This document shows positions 7,750 through 15,170 of a DNA stretch of 47,741 nucleotides, piece after piece. The notes under the pieces were generated by a model. The model was not told where the DNA came from. It made no database searches and saw only the letters and a program-made list of their open reading frames with translations. Position numbers and translations under genes: made by a program. Origin of the DNA: Gammaproteobacteria bacterium (GTDB taxonomy: Bacteria > Pseudomonadota > Gammaproteobacteria > Methylococcales > DRLZ01); NCBI GenBank assembly GCA_022600935.1, contig JAHZJL010000277.1, forward strand, positions 1 through 47,741, read 5' to 3'. Position 1 is the stretch's first letter, and every line of letters begins with the position of its first letter.

Positions 7750-8625
7750 ATGGGACAATTAATGACAGCTACTAATCATTTACCGTCACCGATCGGTTCA
7801 TTTGACGCTTATCTGGCAATCGTCAATGGTTTTACCAGGCTTGATGCTGAACAGGAATATGCGTTGGCTTGCCGGTTTCGTGATCAAAATGATCTGGATG
7901 CAGCGCAACAATTGATTCTGGCTAACTTGCGGCATGTTCCTTATATTGCCAAAAGTTATTCTGGTTACGGATTGCCACAACCAGATCTGGTTCAGGAGGG
8001 CAACGTGGGCTTGATGAAAGCGTTGAAGCGTTTCGATCCTGAACAAGGTGTTCGACTGATTTCGTTTGCTGTTCACTGGATACGTGCTGAAATGCACGAG
8101 TTCATTATCAAGAATTGGCGAATCGTAAAAATCGCCACAACCAAAGCCCAACGTAAGGTATTTTTTAATCTTCGCAAATCCAAAAAGCAATTGGGCTGGA
8201 TGACTGAATCTGAAGCCCGGAAAATCGCTGCTGATCTGGATATTGATGTCGATACTCTGCGCCAGATGGAAGGGCGTATGGAACGCTCTGACATGGCGTT
8301 TGACAGCTCACCGGATGATTCTGATCAAACGCATCAATTTTCTCCATCCACTTATCTGCAGGACACAAACCTGGAGCCTTCTGCCCAGGTAGAAGCCTTG
8401 GAGCAGGAAAAAATGCAACTATCCGGTTTGTCCAATGCCTTGCAACAACTGGATGAAAGAAGTCGTGATATTATCAAACAGCGTTGGCTGTCAGAATCAA
8501 AGTCAACCCTGCATGAACTGGCTGATCAATATCAGGTTTCTGCAGAGCGTATTCGACAGCTGGAAAATAACGCAATCAAAAAATTAAAAAATGGTTTGTC
8601 TAACGTGTATTCTGTTGAGTTATAA
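7750..8625 (+). CDS. rpoH: RNA polymerase sigma-32 (heat-shock) factor RpoH
   Basis: RpoH directs RNA polymerase to heat-shock promoters. The 291-residue protein has region 2 (N-L-R-H-V-P-Y-I-A near 59-67, D-L-V-Q-E-G-N-V-G-L-M-K near 79-90, F-A-V-H-W-I-R-A-E-M), the RpoH box A-Q-R-K-V-F-F-N-L-R-K at about 133-143, and region 4 with an HTH (L-H-E-L-A-D-Q-Y then S-A-E-R-I-R-Q-L-E). The start at 7750 has GGAG 11 nt upstream; the ATG at 7762 is an alternative. Longer in-frame extensions would cross the operator and are rejected. A perfect CIRCE and a TATAAT box precede it. Unlike the usual arrangement it is not directly behind ftsX; it lies over 4 kb away on the opposite strand. Confidence 0.97.
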   Translation: MGQLMTATNHLPSPIGSFDAYLAIVNGFTRLDAEQEYALACRFRDQNDLDAAQQLILANLRHVPYIAKSYSGYGLPQPDLVQEGNVGLMKALKRFDPEQGVRLISFAVHWIRAEMHEFIIKNWRIVKIATTKAQRKVFFNLRKSKKQLGWMTESEARKIAADLDIDVDTLRQMEGRMERSDMAFDSSPDDSDQTHQFSPSTYLQDTNLEPSAQVEALEQEKMQLSGLSNALQQLDERSRDIIKQRWLSESKSTLHELADQYQVSAERIRQLENNAIKKLKNGLSNVYSVEL

Positions 8626-8672
8626 ACCGCTTAAAATTGATCATTATATTTGACCATCATTGTTAATGATGA

Positions 8673-8714
8673 CTGACTCATTGAATTATTTAACGGGATA
8701 ATTCATTGAGTCAG
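8673..8714 (+). repeat. 17-bp near-perfect inverted repeat downstream of rpoH
   Basis: The arms 8673-8689 and 8698-8714 (starting CTGACTCATTG and ending TGAGTCAG) pair with a single mismatch around an 8-nt loop. A smaller hairpin (CATCATT, GTT, AATGATG, 8655-8671) precedes it. There is no T-run after the right arm, so it is not a standard intrinsic terminator; it may still end or stabilise the rpoH transcript, or mark an old insertion edge. The right arm overlaps the beginning of the decayed sulfotransferase frame. Confidence 0.6.
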
Positions 8715-9478
8715 GCCAGGAAGATTATATTTGTACACATCCCCAGAACAGCCGGCACTGCATTAACCCACTATCTCTGCGCATTTTATCCAGAACATCG
8801 TATCTATTCCGGCATGACTATGCTGGATTACTCTGCCGATATTAACTGTCTACAGGAATTTGATTGACTTAATAGTCATATCTTTTATCAAGTTATCGAG
8901 CCCAATCTTAGAAGCTGTCTGGTTAAAAAGATATCCGCTGCAAAGCCCTTGAAATCGGTGTATTGTTTCACTGCTTCTCGTTAAACAGCACAACTATTCG
9001 TCTCGAAGCATCAATAAAATCCCCTCGATTCAATAACTTTTCGCTTGGACATTTGTTTACCAGACAGCTTCTTAGATTTGATGATTACAGTTTGATCACT
9101 GTATTTCTGAATCCCTTGCTACGAATGATTTTTCTGTCGTTTCCATCCAAAACATTTGTCACTGATCGATCAATTCATGTTGCCATTCGGCGTCGTATTG
9201 AACTGGCTCAAACGTTTTCACTCTATGATTTTGTTCATTCTCAAGAACAGATTGTGAGAAAACAGGATAGTCAATTCCCAGACAAGGCAATTATCCTCAG
9301 CTAAGGTTTTCAAGGACTTTTACCTGCACTCTGAAAACACAGTGCATTACGATGTAATGAACAATTTAAGCCGATTTGACAGTGTCGGAGTTGTAGAAAA
9401 TCAGTTCTGGTTTTCAATGCATTGAAACAGCAATGTGACTTTCCTGATGAATATAAGCTACGGAGAGCAAACGATTAG
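8706..9478 (+). pseudogene. decayed sulfotransferase-family gene
   Basis: Pieces of one sulfotransferase can be read in order, but in different frames and with stops. In frame 3 the start reads K-I-I-F-V-H-I-P-R-T-A-G-T-A-L, the 5'-phosphosulfate (PAPS) binding loop of the family, and ends at a TGA at 8865. In frame 2 the middle reads D-D-Y-S-L-I-T-V-F-L-N-P-L-L-R-M-I, matching the family's second motif (V-x-R-N-P-x-x-R) with the arginine already lost. Frame 3 returns at 9306 with Y-D-V-M-N-N-L-S-R-F then V-G-V-V-E-N, and frame 2 gives C-D-F-P-D-E-Y-K-L up to 9478. There is no ATG at the head. At least two frameshifts plus stops mean it cannot make an active enzyme. Such enzymes modify surface glycans. 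Confidence 0.75.
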
Positions 9479-9667
9479 TGACAAGAGTGAACAGTTGTGG
9501 CACGATCAAGACGAATATTTGCAGATTAACAGTGAATAATCGAGTTAATCACCGTGGATATACGAATTTACCAACACTATAAAGAAAACCTGTCTATGGT
9601 TTGACAGTTTAATGTTGTTTTTGCTTGACTGATGGTCGATATAAAATGCACGATCCTGGAGATCGTT

Positions 9668-10210
9668 ATGTATCCAATATTCCGCGTGTTTCAAAATGTG
9701 AGCTTTATTAGTTTAGCAGGACTGATAATGACAGGCTGTATGGTCAATATGCCTGTTTACCGGGCTTTTTCCAATGGGTCAGGTTATCAGGAGGCTAAGC
9801 TGGAGAACAATCGATATTCAGTATCATATACTGGAGAACATTTCCTGAATGCCGAGACCACTACCCGGTATTTTTTATTCCGGGCGGCTCAATTGACACA
9901 AACAGCCGGTTATGATTATTTTATCGTTTACGATAAATTGGTTCGCCAGCGATCACGTTTTCGAAGTGACCCTTATTCAAACGGTCGATATGGATATTTT
10001 AACAGTTGGGACTATGCACATTATCATTATGATTATTATACATATTGCTGTGATAACGTCTGGTATGAAGTGAGCGCGGATATAGTCATGCACAAAGGCA
10101 AAAAACCTGTAGACAATCAAAATGCATATTATGCACAACAATTGACTGATTTTTTAAATGATGAAGTACAACATTCAGATTCAGTTACTCAACCTTTGAT
10201 GAGTGACTGA
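9668..10210 (+). CDS. CC0125/CC1285-type lipoprotein
   Basis: The 180-residue product starts at the ATG at 9668, which has GGAG 6 nt upstream; the longer in-frame start at 9632 is less likely. The signal peptide ends in the lipobox G-L-I-M-T-G-C. The core G-Y-Q-E-A-K-L-E-N-N-R-Y-S-V-S-Y-T-G, then Y-F-L-F-R-A-A-Q-L-T and G-Y-D-Y-F-I-V, is the conserved pattern of the small lipoprotein family first named from Caulobacter CC0125/CC1285. The middle is unusually rich in Tyr, His and Asp (around residues 120-140), with two adjacent cysteines. Function unknown. It is a single gene followed by an intrinsic terminator. Confidence 0.8.
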   Translation: MYPIFRVFQNVSFISLAGLIMTGCMVNMPVYRAFSNGSGYQEAKLENNRYSVSYTGEHFLNAETTTRYFLFRAAQLTQTAGYDYFIVYDKLVRQRSRFRSDPYSNGRYGYFNSWDYAHYHYDYYTYCCDNVWYEVSADIVMHKGKKPVDNQNAYYAQQLTDFLNDEVQHSDSVTQPLMSD

Positions 10211-10263
10211 AAAGCAATCATGATTAGGGATTGAAGTATTTCAAGAAACCATAAACATATCTG

Positions 10264-10298
10264 AAGGCTGTTATGACAGATGTCATAACAGCCTTTTT
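10264..10298 (+). terminator. Rho-independent terminator of the lipoprotein gene
   Basis: A perfect 14-bp stem (left arm 10264-10277, right arm 10282-10295, beginning AAGGCTGTTATG) with a 4-nt AGAT loop is followed by a T-run (10294-10298). It lies 54 bp after the stop at 10210. On the other strand the stem begins with an A-run complement, so it could also stop leftward transcripts of the small gene at 10354-10452. Confidence 0.92.
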
Positions 10299-10353
10299 AT
10301 TGTCTGATGTCATTCAGAAGAAATTATTATGACAATCACTGAAGTATTTTTAA

Positions 10354-10452
10354 TTAGTTATTCATCAGAGAAATCAGGTTTAGTGCTGAAAAAATCACCA
10401 TCAGAAAAATAACCACATAAAGTGGGTTAAGCTTTTTTTTAAACAATTTCAT
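10354..10452 (-). CDS. small single-pass membrane protein (32 aa)
   Basis: The frame is short, but the signals are strong. A near-ideal Shine-Dalgarno AGGAGG (10459-10464 on the complement) lies 6 nt before ATG. The product begins M-K-L-F-K-K-K-L-N-P-L-Y, a positively charged head, followed by an unbroken hydrophobic stretch V-V-I-F-L-M-V-I-F-S-A-L-N-L-I-S-L, and ends M-N-N before TAA. This is a typical small inner-membrane protein with the N-terminus in. It stands alone, and the terminator at 10264-10298 lies 56 bp downstream in its direction. Function unknown. The ribosome-binding site is better than most in this window, which argues against chance. Confidence 0.65.
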   Translation of the reverse strand: MKLFKKKLNPLYVVIFLMVIFSALNLISLMNN

Positions 10453-10817
10453 GGATGTCCTCCTCGACAAGCGAATACATTTTTTTTAAGTTGACATTGG
10501 TTACACAGATATCAATGTTTTCAATGAGTCTTTTTACAATCAGTGTGTATCTATCACACATCAGAAGTGAGTCAATTGCTTAAACAAGATTCAGGAATCA
10601 AGGCAATTGCAGAGTAAATCTCATCTTTGCAAAGTGTATCACAGGGATTTTGGTTTAGTCTGAATTTGATACATACCATAGTAAACATTCAGCGTTTCAA
10701 GCGGTTATTGGCTTGATTCAGTGACAGCCAAACGAACATTGCTGCTGTAAAAAGGTCACAAAGATTCAAGCTGTCAATTCATGCAAAATACAATACAAAT
10801 ACAGAAGGGAGAACATT
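10453..10817. other. intergenic region before the beta-helix gene
   Basis: These 365 bp lie between the divergent small membrane-protein gene and the beta-helix gene and should hold both promoters. A TTGACA at 10491-10496 (rightward) has no convincing -10 at the proper distance. A GTGTG/CACAC dyad is visible around 10541-10560. I see no RNA gene and no further coding frame. Confidence 0.35.
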
Positions 10818-11939
10818 ATGGAGGACACAGATAACTCAGTTCAAGGCGTTAAAATATTCCCGAGTTCATTTAATATCATGCCCACCTTACATCAAAGACG
10901 AAATGATATGTCAGGTTTTCTGCAGGATGCAATCGACTATTGCCTGGAAAACAAAATTGGCACTTTACAAATTGAACCGGGCTTTTATCCGATAGCCAGA
11001 CCATTGGTGATTCGTTCGTCCAGATTGACAATTACATCGACAGGTCAGGCTAAAGCTTCTATCTTTGATGCCAAGCGTGTACCTATCATTCAACTGGTTA
11101 AAGATGCTGATCAGGCAATTCTGGTATCCAATCAAGGCCGGACTTCTGGTGACCTATTGATCGGAGCCGTGATATTTCGTGATATTGCAATTCGTTCGAT
11201 TGGCAAGGCAACCCGGATGGGATTGTTAACATTTTACAATGCCCACAGCTGTGAAGTGAATCGCTGTTATATCGGAGGGGCATTTACCAAAGGAGGCCTC
11301 AACAATCAAAATATTCATGTGAACACAAAAAATGCCCATCATGGTCATCTACTGATGATGCTTGTTGACAGAACACGTGGTTCAAAAGCGATCAGCTGGT
11401 TGAATCGAGTGTCTTACAGCTATTTGCACTGGTCGGTTCGAAGTGCTCTGATTATGGAATCAAGCGACAGCTGGATTGAACGAAATTATATTTCTCATAC
11501 TGCAGGGGTTGTTGAAAACGATCATTCAGGCAACGAATATGCAGGCAATCACATTGACCAATCTTTAGGATTGAGTGGCCAGACAGCGTTATCGTTCAGG
11601 GAGCGCAATGCAACAGTCAATTCTACAGATGGCGCAACGATGGTACATGGCAATTATTTTGATATCCATGAATATGGCATCAGATTATCAGATGCATCAA
11701 AAGGTACGGTGATTTCTGCCAATCACTTCCGAGCATGTAACCGAGCGTATATTCATCTTGCCAGTGCCAATCATATTGCAGTGGCATCCAACAGCTTCAG
11801 AGCCTTGCGCGCAAGACATTTTACCCCTATAGAGTCTGGAGCCCCCAGAAATATCACTATTGCAAACAATATCAATTTTAATCCCTTTCATCAAAATTTA
11901 ACTCCTTTTTTAACTGGAAATACACTGGAATTGAAATAA
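10818..11939 (+). CDS. right-handed parallel beta-helix (pectate-lyase-like) protein
   Basis: The 373-residue product begins at an ATG with AAGGGAG 6 nt upstream. The N-terminus resembles pectate_lyase_3/tail-spike entry domains: a F-L-Q-D-A-I-D-Y-C segment followed by G-T-L-Q-I-E-P-G-F-Y-P-I, the usual helix-then-first-coil arrangement. From about residue 110 there are repeated coils of the N-x-I/V-x-x-N type (R-N-Y-I-S-H, A-G-N-H-I-D, H-G-N-Y-F-D, S-A-N-H-F-R, A-S-N-S-F-R, I-A-N-N-I). There is no signal peptide, which is odd for an exopolysaccharide lyase and would fit a phage-tail-derived or intracellular protein. No phage genes are nearby. Catalytic activity cannot be assigned. Confidence 0.8.
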   Translation: MEDTDNSVQGVKIFPSSFNIMPTLHQRRNDMSGFLQDAIDYCLENKIGTLQIEPGFYPIARPLVIRSSRLTITSTGQAKASIFDAKRVPIIQLVKDADQAILVSNQGRTSGDLLIGAVIFRDIAIRSIGKATRMGLLTFYNAHSCEVNRCYIGGAFTKGGLNNQNIHVNTKNAHHGHLLMMLVDRTRGSKAISWLNRVSYSYLHWSVRSALIMESSDSWIERNYISHTAGVVENDHSGNEYAGNHIDQSLGLSGQTALSFRERNATVNSTDGATMVHGNYFDIHEYGIRLSDASKGTVISANHFRACNRAYIHLASANHIAVASNSFRALRARHFTPIESGAPRNITIANNINFNPFHQNLTPFLTGNTLELK

Positions 11940-12091
11940 AGTCGAGCTATCAAAATTTACACATTTGTTTTGCAGTGTCAGCGTTGATACCGTGTTATTT
12001 TGGAGAGGATCAGCACATAGGAACAGACACTAACCAACAACACCTTCATTTTGATAAAATAAGCACTGACAACACTTAAAGGATAACTTGC

Positions 12092-12367
12092 ATGACTCGA
12101 ATGATAGATTGTTTAAAACTGGGTATTCAGGCTGAAGGACTCGAAGAGCCTCCGTTTCCAGGTCAGAAAGGTATGGAAATCTTTGAAAATATTTCCCGAC
12201 AAGCCTGGCAGCAATGGCTGGAACACCAAACCATGGTGATTAACGAGAATCGATTAACACCTTTCGAACCTGAAGCTAAACGCATGCTGGAAACAGAACG
12301 GGATAAATTCTTGTTTGGAGAAGGAGTTGATAAACCTGAAGGCTATAAGCCTCCAGAGACAGCTTGA
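12092..12367 (+). CDS. yggX: Fe(2+)-trafficking / oxidative damage protection protein YggX
   Basis: YggX is a small cytoplasmic protein that protects iron-sulfur clusters under oxidative stress and is linked to iron handling. The 91 residues match the family throughout: Cys7 near the N-terminus, A-E-G-L-E-E-P-P-F-P-G, then A-W-Q-Q-W-L-E-H-Q-T-M-V-I-N-E near residue 50, and K-F-L-F-G-E-G. AAAGGA lies 8 nt before the ATG. In many gammaproteobacteria it sits next to mutY; here it stands alone between unrelated genes. Confidence 0.96.
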   Translation: MTRMIDCLKLGIQAEGLEEPPFPGQKGMEIFENISRQAWQQWLEHQTMVINENRLTPFEPEAKRMLETERDKFLFGEGVDKPEGYKPPETA

Positions 12368-12556
12368 TTAATATCTAGATTTTCTCGACTTAAATGTCGT
12401 TGAGCAGTTGGTTTGATTAGAATATAAAACACTGACACGCATTTTCATAATTGCTTACTTTAAAACTAATCTAGGTTGATGAATCGAGTGGTTTTCTTTG
12501 GTTGATAATCTTGATAGACTTCAGTGCTTTATTGTGTCGCTAATTGAGGAATATTG

Positions 12557-13660
12557 ATGAAGTTTTTCATTCATTTTCAACGTTCAATCGCTGTGTATTT
12601 GTTAGTTATTCTGTCGTTGATCAATATTCCTGTCCATGCAGAATTTATTGCCAAGGATCAATGGAGTCGCTCAACTGTTAATGGTGTCGCTGATGCAAAA
12701 GAAGCAGTAATCAAGATTATTGGCCTCAGTGCAGATGTTGACCTGTATGTGCGAAAAGGACAGCAACCATCGTTACAAGCTTATGATTGCCGACCCGCCT
12801 TGCAAGGTACGCTTGATGAAACCTGTGTCATCCCACTCTCTAATGGAGAGACAGTCAATGTTGGGGTATACGGTGCTGAAGCCGGTGAGTTTTTTCTGGA
12901 CATCAGTTACAGGTCGTTTGTACCTGCTGCCAATGAGCCTGTACCCTTGATTTTGGGGAGAAAAACAGCAGGTTCTGTTGCATCGAATCAATTCAAGTAT
13001 TTTGTTGTTGACTCATCTAAGCTACCTGCGTTATCCGATGAATTCCTGCTTCCTTCTGCAGAGAATCATCAGGGCTTTGGTGTAGAGCTTGTAGCAAAGT
13101 TAACTGAGTTGAGCGCGGATGCTGATTTATACATTGGAATAGGTGAATTTCCCACTACAAATAACGGTGTTGATCAGTGTTTTACCAAACCGGGTGGAAC
13201 TGATAATGAACAATGCGGTGTATTTTTAAAAGACCTTAAAGATCGTCCGGTATATATCGGTATCAATGGTTTCAACTCTGATGCCAGCTTCAATGTACAG
13301 GCCATGATTCAAAAAACAATCAATGTTGCACCTGGAGATATACCAATTGTCGGTAATGGATTTACAGCGACGACAACAGTTTTGAAAGATCATTGGAATT
13401 ATTATCAAGTGAACGCTAACCAGGTAGCGACTGCAAAATCAATATCGATAACCATGACTCCGATAAGCAGTGACGTTGATTTGTATGTGCGAACTCAGGC
13501 ACCACCAATAGCTCTGCACTGGGACTGTTTTGCCAATAAAGCAGGAACAATTGTAGAAGTGTGTACTAAAAACAACCCTGATCCAAATCAATCATTTTAT
13601 TTTGGTGTTTTTGGGTTTACCAGCTCGGAGTACACTGTTGCAGTTGCTATCCAACAGTGA
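12557..13660 (+). CDS. secreted protein with three PPC-type (pre-peptidase C-terminal) domains
   Basis: The 367-residue product has a signal peptide (S-I-A-V-Y-L-L-V-I-L-S-L-I cleaved near V-H-A-E). It is followed by three repeats of a beta-sandwich resembling PPC domains, each with a D-V/A-D-L-Y signature: D-V-D-L-Y-V-R near residue 62, D-A-D-L-Y-I-G near 190, D-V-D-L-Y-V-R near 313. Each repeat is followed by a C...C pair and a G-V-Y/F-G-like strand. There is no peptidase domain, so the protein consists only of the accessory module, suggesting adhesion or calcium/glycan binding. I chose the ATG at 12557 (TGAGGA 6 nt upstream) rather than the preceding TTG. Confidence 0.8.
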   Translation: MKFFIHFQRSIAVYLLVILSLINIPVHAEFIAKDQWSRSTVNGVADAKEAVIKIIGLSADVDLYVRKGQQPSLQAYDCRPALQGTLDETCVIPLSNGETVNVGVYGAEAGEFFLDISYRSFVPAANEPVPLILGRKTAGSVASNQFKYFVVDSSKLPALSDEFLLPSAENHQGFGVELVAKLTELSADADLYIGIGEFPTTNNGVDQCFTKPGGTDNEQCGVFLKDLKDRPVYIGINGFNSDASFNVQAMIQKTINVAPGDIPIVGNGFTATTTVLKDHWNYYQVNANQVATAKSISITMTPISSDVDLYVRTQAPPIALHWDCFANKAGTIVEVCTKNNPDPNQSFYFGVFGFTSSEYTVAVAIQQ

Positions 13661-13798
13661 TTGATTTCTGGTTGAAGATGCAAATACAAGAGTTGAGTAA
13701 AACTATCAAAATTCATAGAGCATTGAATCATAGACGATAATACTCAGTAATTATCTGAATCATTAAAACGGATACTGAAAGAACAGGTTTTTAAAGTC

Positions 13799-14671
13799 TT
13801 ATAAAAATCGTTCTTTCATCATGCGTTCGATAATTGGTGTAAAAATCAATTCCATTGCCAATTCCATTTTACCTCCAGGGACAACGATAGTATTTGATCT
13901 TGACATGAAAGATTGATGGATCATGGCCAGTAACCAGGGGAAATCTATCTTGAATCGGGCTGGGTCTTCAAATCGAATAATCACGAAACTTTCATCAGCA
14001 CTCGGGAGATCGTTTGCGATAAATGGATTTGATGTATCGATAGTCGGGACTCTTTGAAAGTTGATATGTGTTCTGGCAAACTGTGGTGTGATGACATTGA
14101 CATAGTCATTCATGCGTCTAAGTATAGTTTTTGTGACATCTTTGGAGCTGGATCCCTCAACTGCTGTATCACGATGAATCTTCTGTATCCATTCCAGATT
14201 GACGATAGGCACAACACCAACGATCAAATCCGCATATTTGGGGACATTGACATGTTCGGTTTTAACCGCTCCATGCAAGCCTTCATAAAATAAAACATCG
14301 GTGCCAATCGGAATATCTTCCCACTCTGAAAATTCACCAAATTTCCCCTTGAATTGGGTAGCCTGTAACAAACTGCCCAGATAATATCTGCGTTTAGCTG
14401 TACCTTTTTCTCCAAATTTCTTGAAAGTCTGTTGCAACTCCTTTAATAGATTTGCTTCTATTGAAAAATGACTGAAGTTTTCACCATGTTGTAATGCAAG
14501 GTTAATTTTGGCTTGCATCTCCTGGTGTGGATAGCGATAAAAGCTGTTGCCTTCGATGACAGCTGACAGCAGATTCAAGCGTTTGAATATATGTTCAAAA
14601 GTATATTTGACTGTAGTGGTTTCGGAGCCTGATGAACCGGTGATAGCGATGACAGGGTATTTTTTTGACAT
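13799..14671 (-). CDS. phosphoribulokinase-like protein with degenerate active site
   Basis: The 290 residues align end to end with class I phosphoribulokinase (PRK/PrkB), including F-Y-E-G-L-H-G-A-V, V-N-L-E-W-I-Q-K-I-H-R-D, N-F-Q-R-V-P-T-I-D-T-S-N-P-F and V-V-P-G-G-K-M-E-L-A-M. Numbering matches the Rhodobacter sphaeroides enzyme, so losses can be read directly. The P-loop is G-S-S-G-S-E-T-T (residues 12-19), with Glu17 for the invariant Gly. Residues 40-46 read E-G-N-S-F-Y-R, with Asn42 for the catalytic-base Asp and Tyr45 for the ribulose-5-phosphate-binding His; residue 49 is His for Arg. After H-R-D the substrate-binding Arg173 position is Glu. Walker B Glu and Asp169 remain. The frame is intact, so this looks like a pseudoenzyme or a protein with a new role. 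No RuBisCO gene is near. Confidence 0.9.
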   Translation of the reverse strand: MSKKYPVIAITGSSGSETTTVKYTFEHIFKRLNLLSAVIEGNSFYRYPHQEMQAKINLALQHGENFSHFSIEANLLKELQQTFKKFGEKGTAKRRYYLGSLLQATQFKGKFGEFSEWEDIPIGTDVLFYEGLHGAVKTEHVNVPKYADLIVGVVPIVNLEWIQKIHRDTAVEGSSSKDVTKTILRRMNDYVNVITPQFARTHINFQRVPTIDTSNPFIANDLPSADESFVIIRFEDPARFKIDFPWLLAMIHQSFMSRSNTIVVPGGKMELAMELIFTPIIERMMKERFL

Positions 14672-15170
14672 GATATTTTGAACGAAGTAAATGAATGATG
14701 TTTTGTCGAGAAAAGTGAACTATTCAATTCTGATATGAACTAATGTTTTTAATAGGTAAGCGTCAACATTCCAGTGCCGATTCCAATCGATACATCAGGT
14801 AAGCGTAGATGAATTACCATTTAATTTCAGTAAGTTAATTGAAAGGTGATTGGTCAGTATGAAATTTTATCGGAGTGTTTGAAAAGATGGACAAGATTTC
14901 TCAAGAATATCCAATGAGTTATCTGGGCCACTATTGGAAATATCAAAAAAGACTGCTGCTTTGGTAATATTTCACAGATTCTGAGAAGTATTTTCTATAC
15001 ACTGCAACTTTTAGGGGTTGAAGTACGTTTTATTTAATAAGGGATCTTAAACATTTACTTGAGTTTTTCTTTGATAGCGATGGTTTCAAAGGAGTGAAGT
15101 GTTTTCGAAATCAATAAAATGTTCATCAATTGAGTATTTTGACCAATTCAGAGTCGCATAGTCATTTATC
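14672..15170. other. intergenic region between the PRK-like and DUF523/DUF1722-like genes
   Basis: These 499 bp lie between divergent genes. The decamer AGGTAAGCGT occurs twice in direct orientation, at 14754-14763 and 14797-14806, 43 bp apart (about four helical turns), upstream of the PRK-like gene. That is a possible regulator site but could be chance. A 26-codon frame at 14887-14967 has no Shine-Dalgarno and I do not call it. No terminator or RNA gene is seen. Confidence 0.35.

Noticed and set aside
8963-9304. 113-codon frame that could be called a hypothetical protein
   Set aside because: It is one frame of the decayed sulfotransferase; the preceding and following parts of that protein continue in another frame.
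13776-13818. TGAAAGAAC/GTTCTTTCA dyad as a terminator between the PPC protein and the PRK-like gene
   Set aside because: The loop is 25 nt long and the right arm lies inside the PRK-like coding sequence, so it is not a convincing terminator.
14887-14967. 26-codon frame beginning M-D-K-I-S-Q-E-Y between the PRK-like and DUF523-like genes
   Set aside because: There is no Shine-Dalgarno sequence, no TM or other recognisable feature, and short frames of this size are expected by chance.
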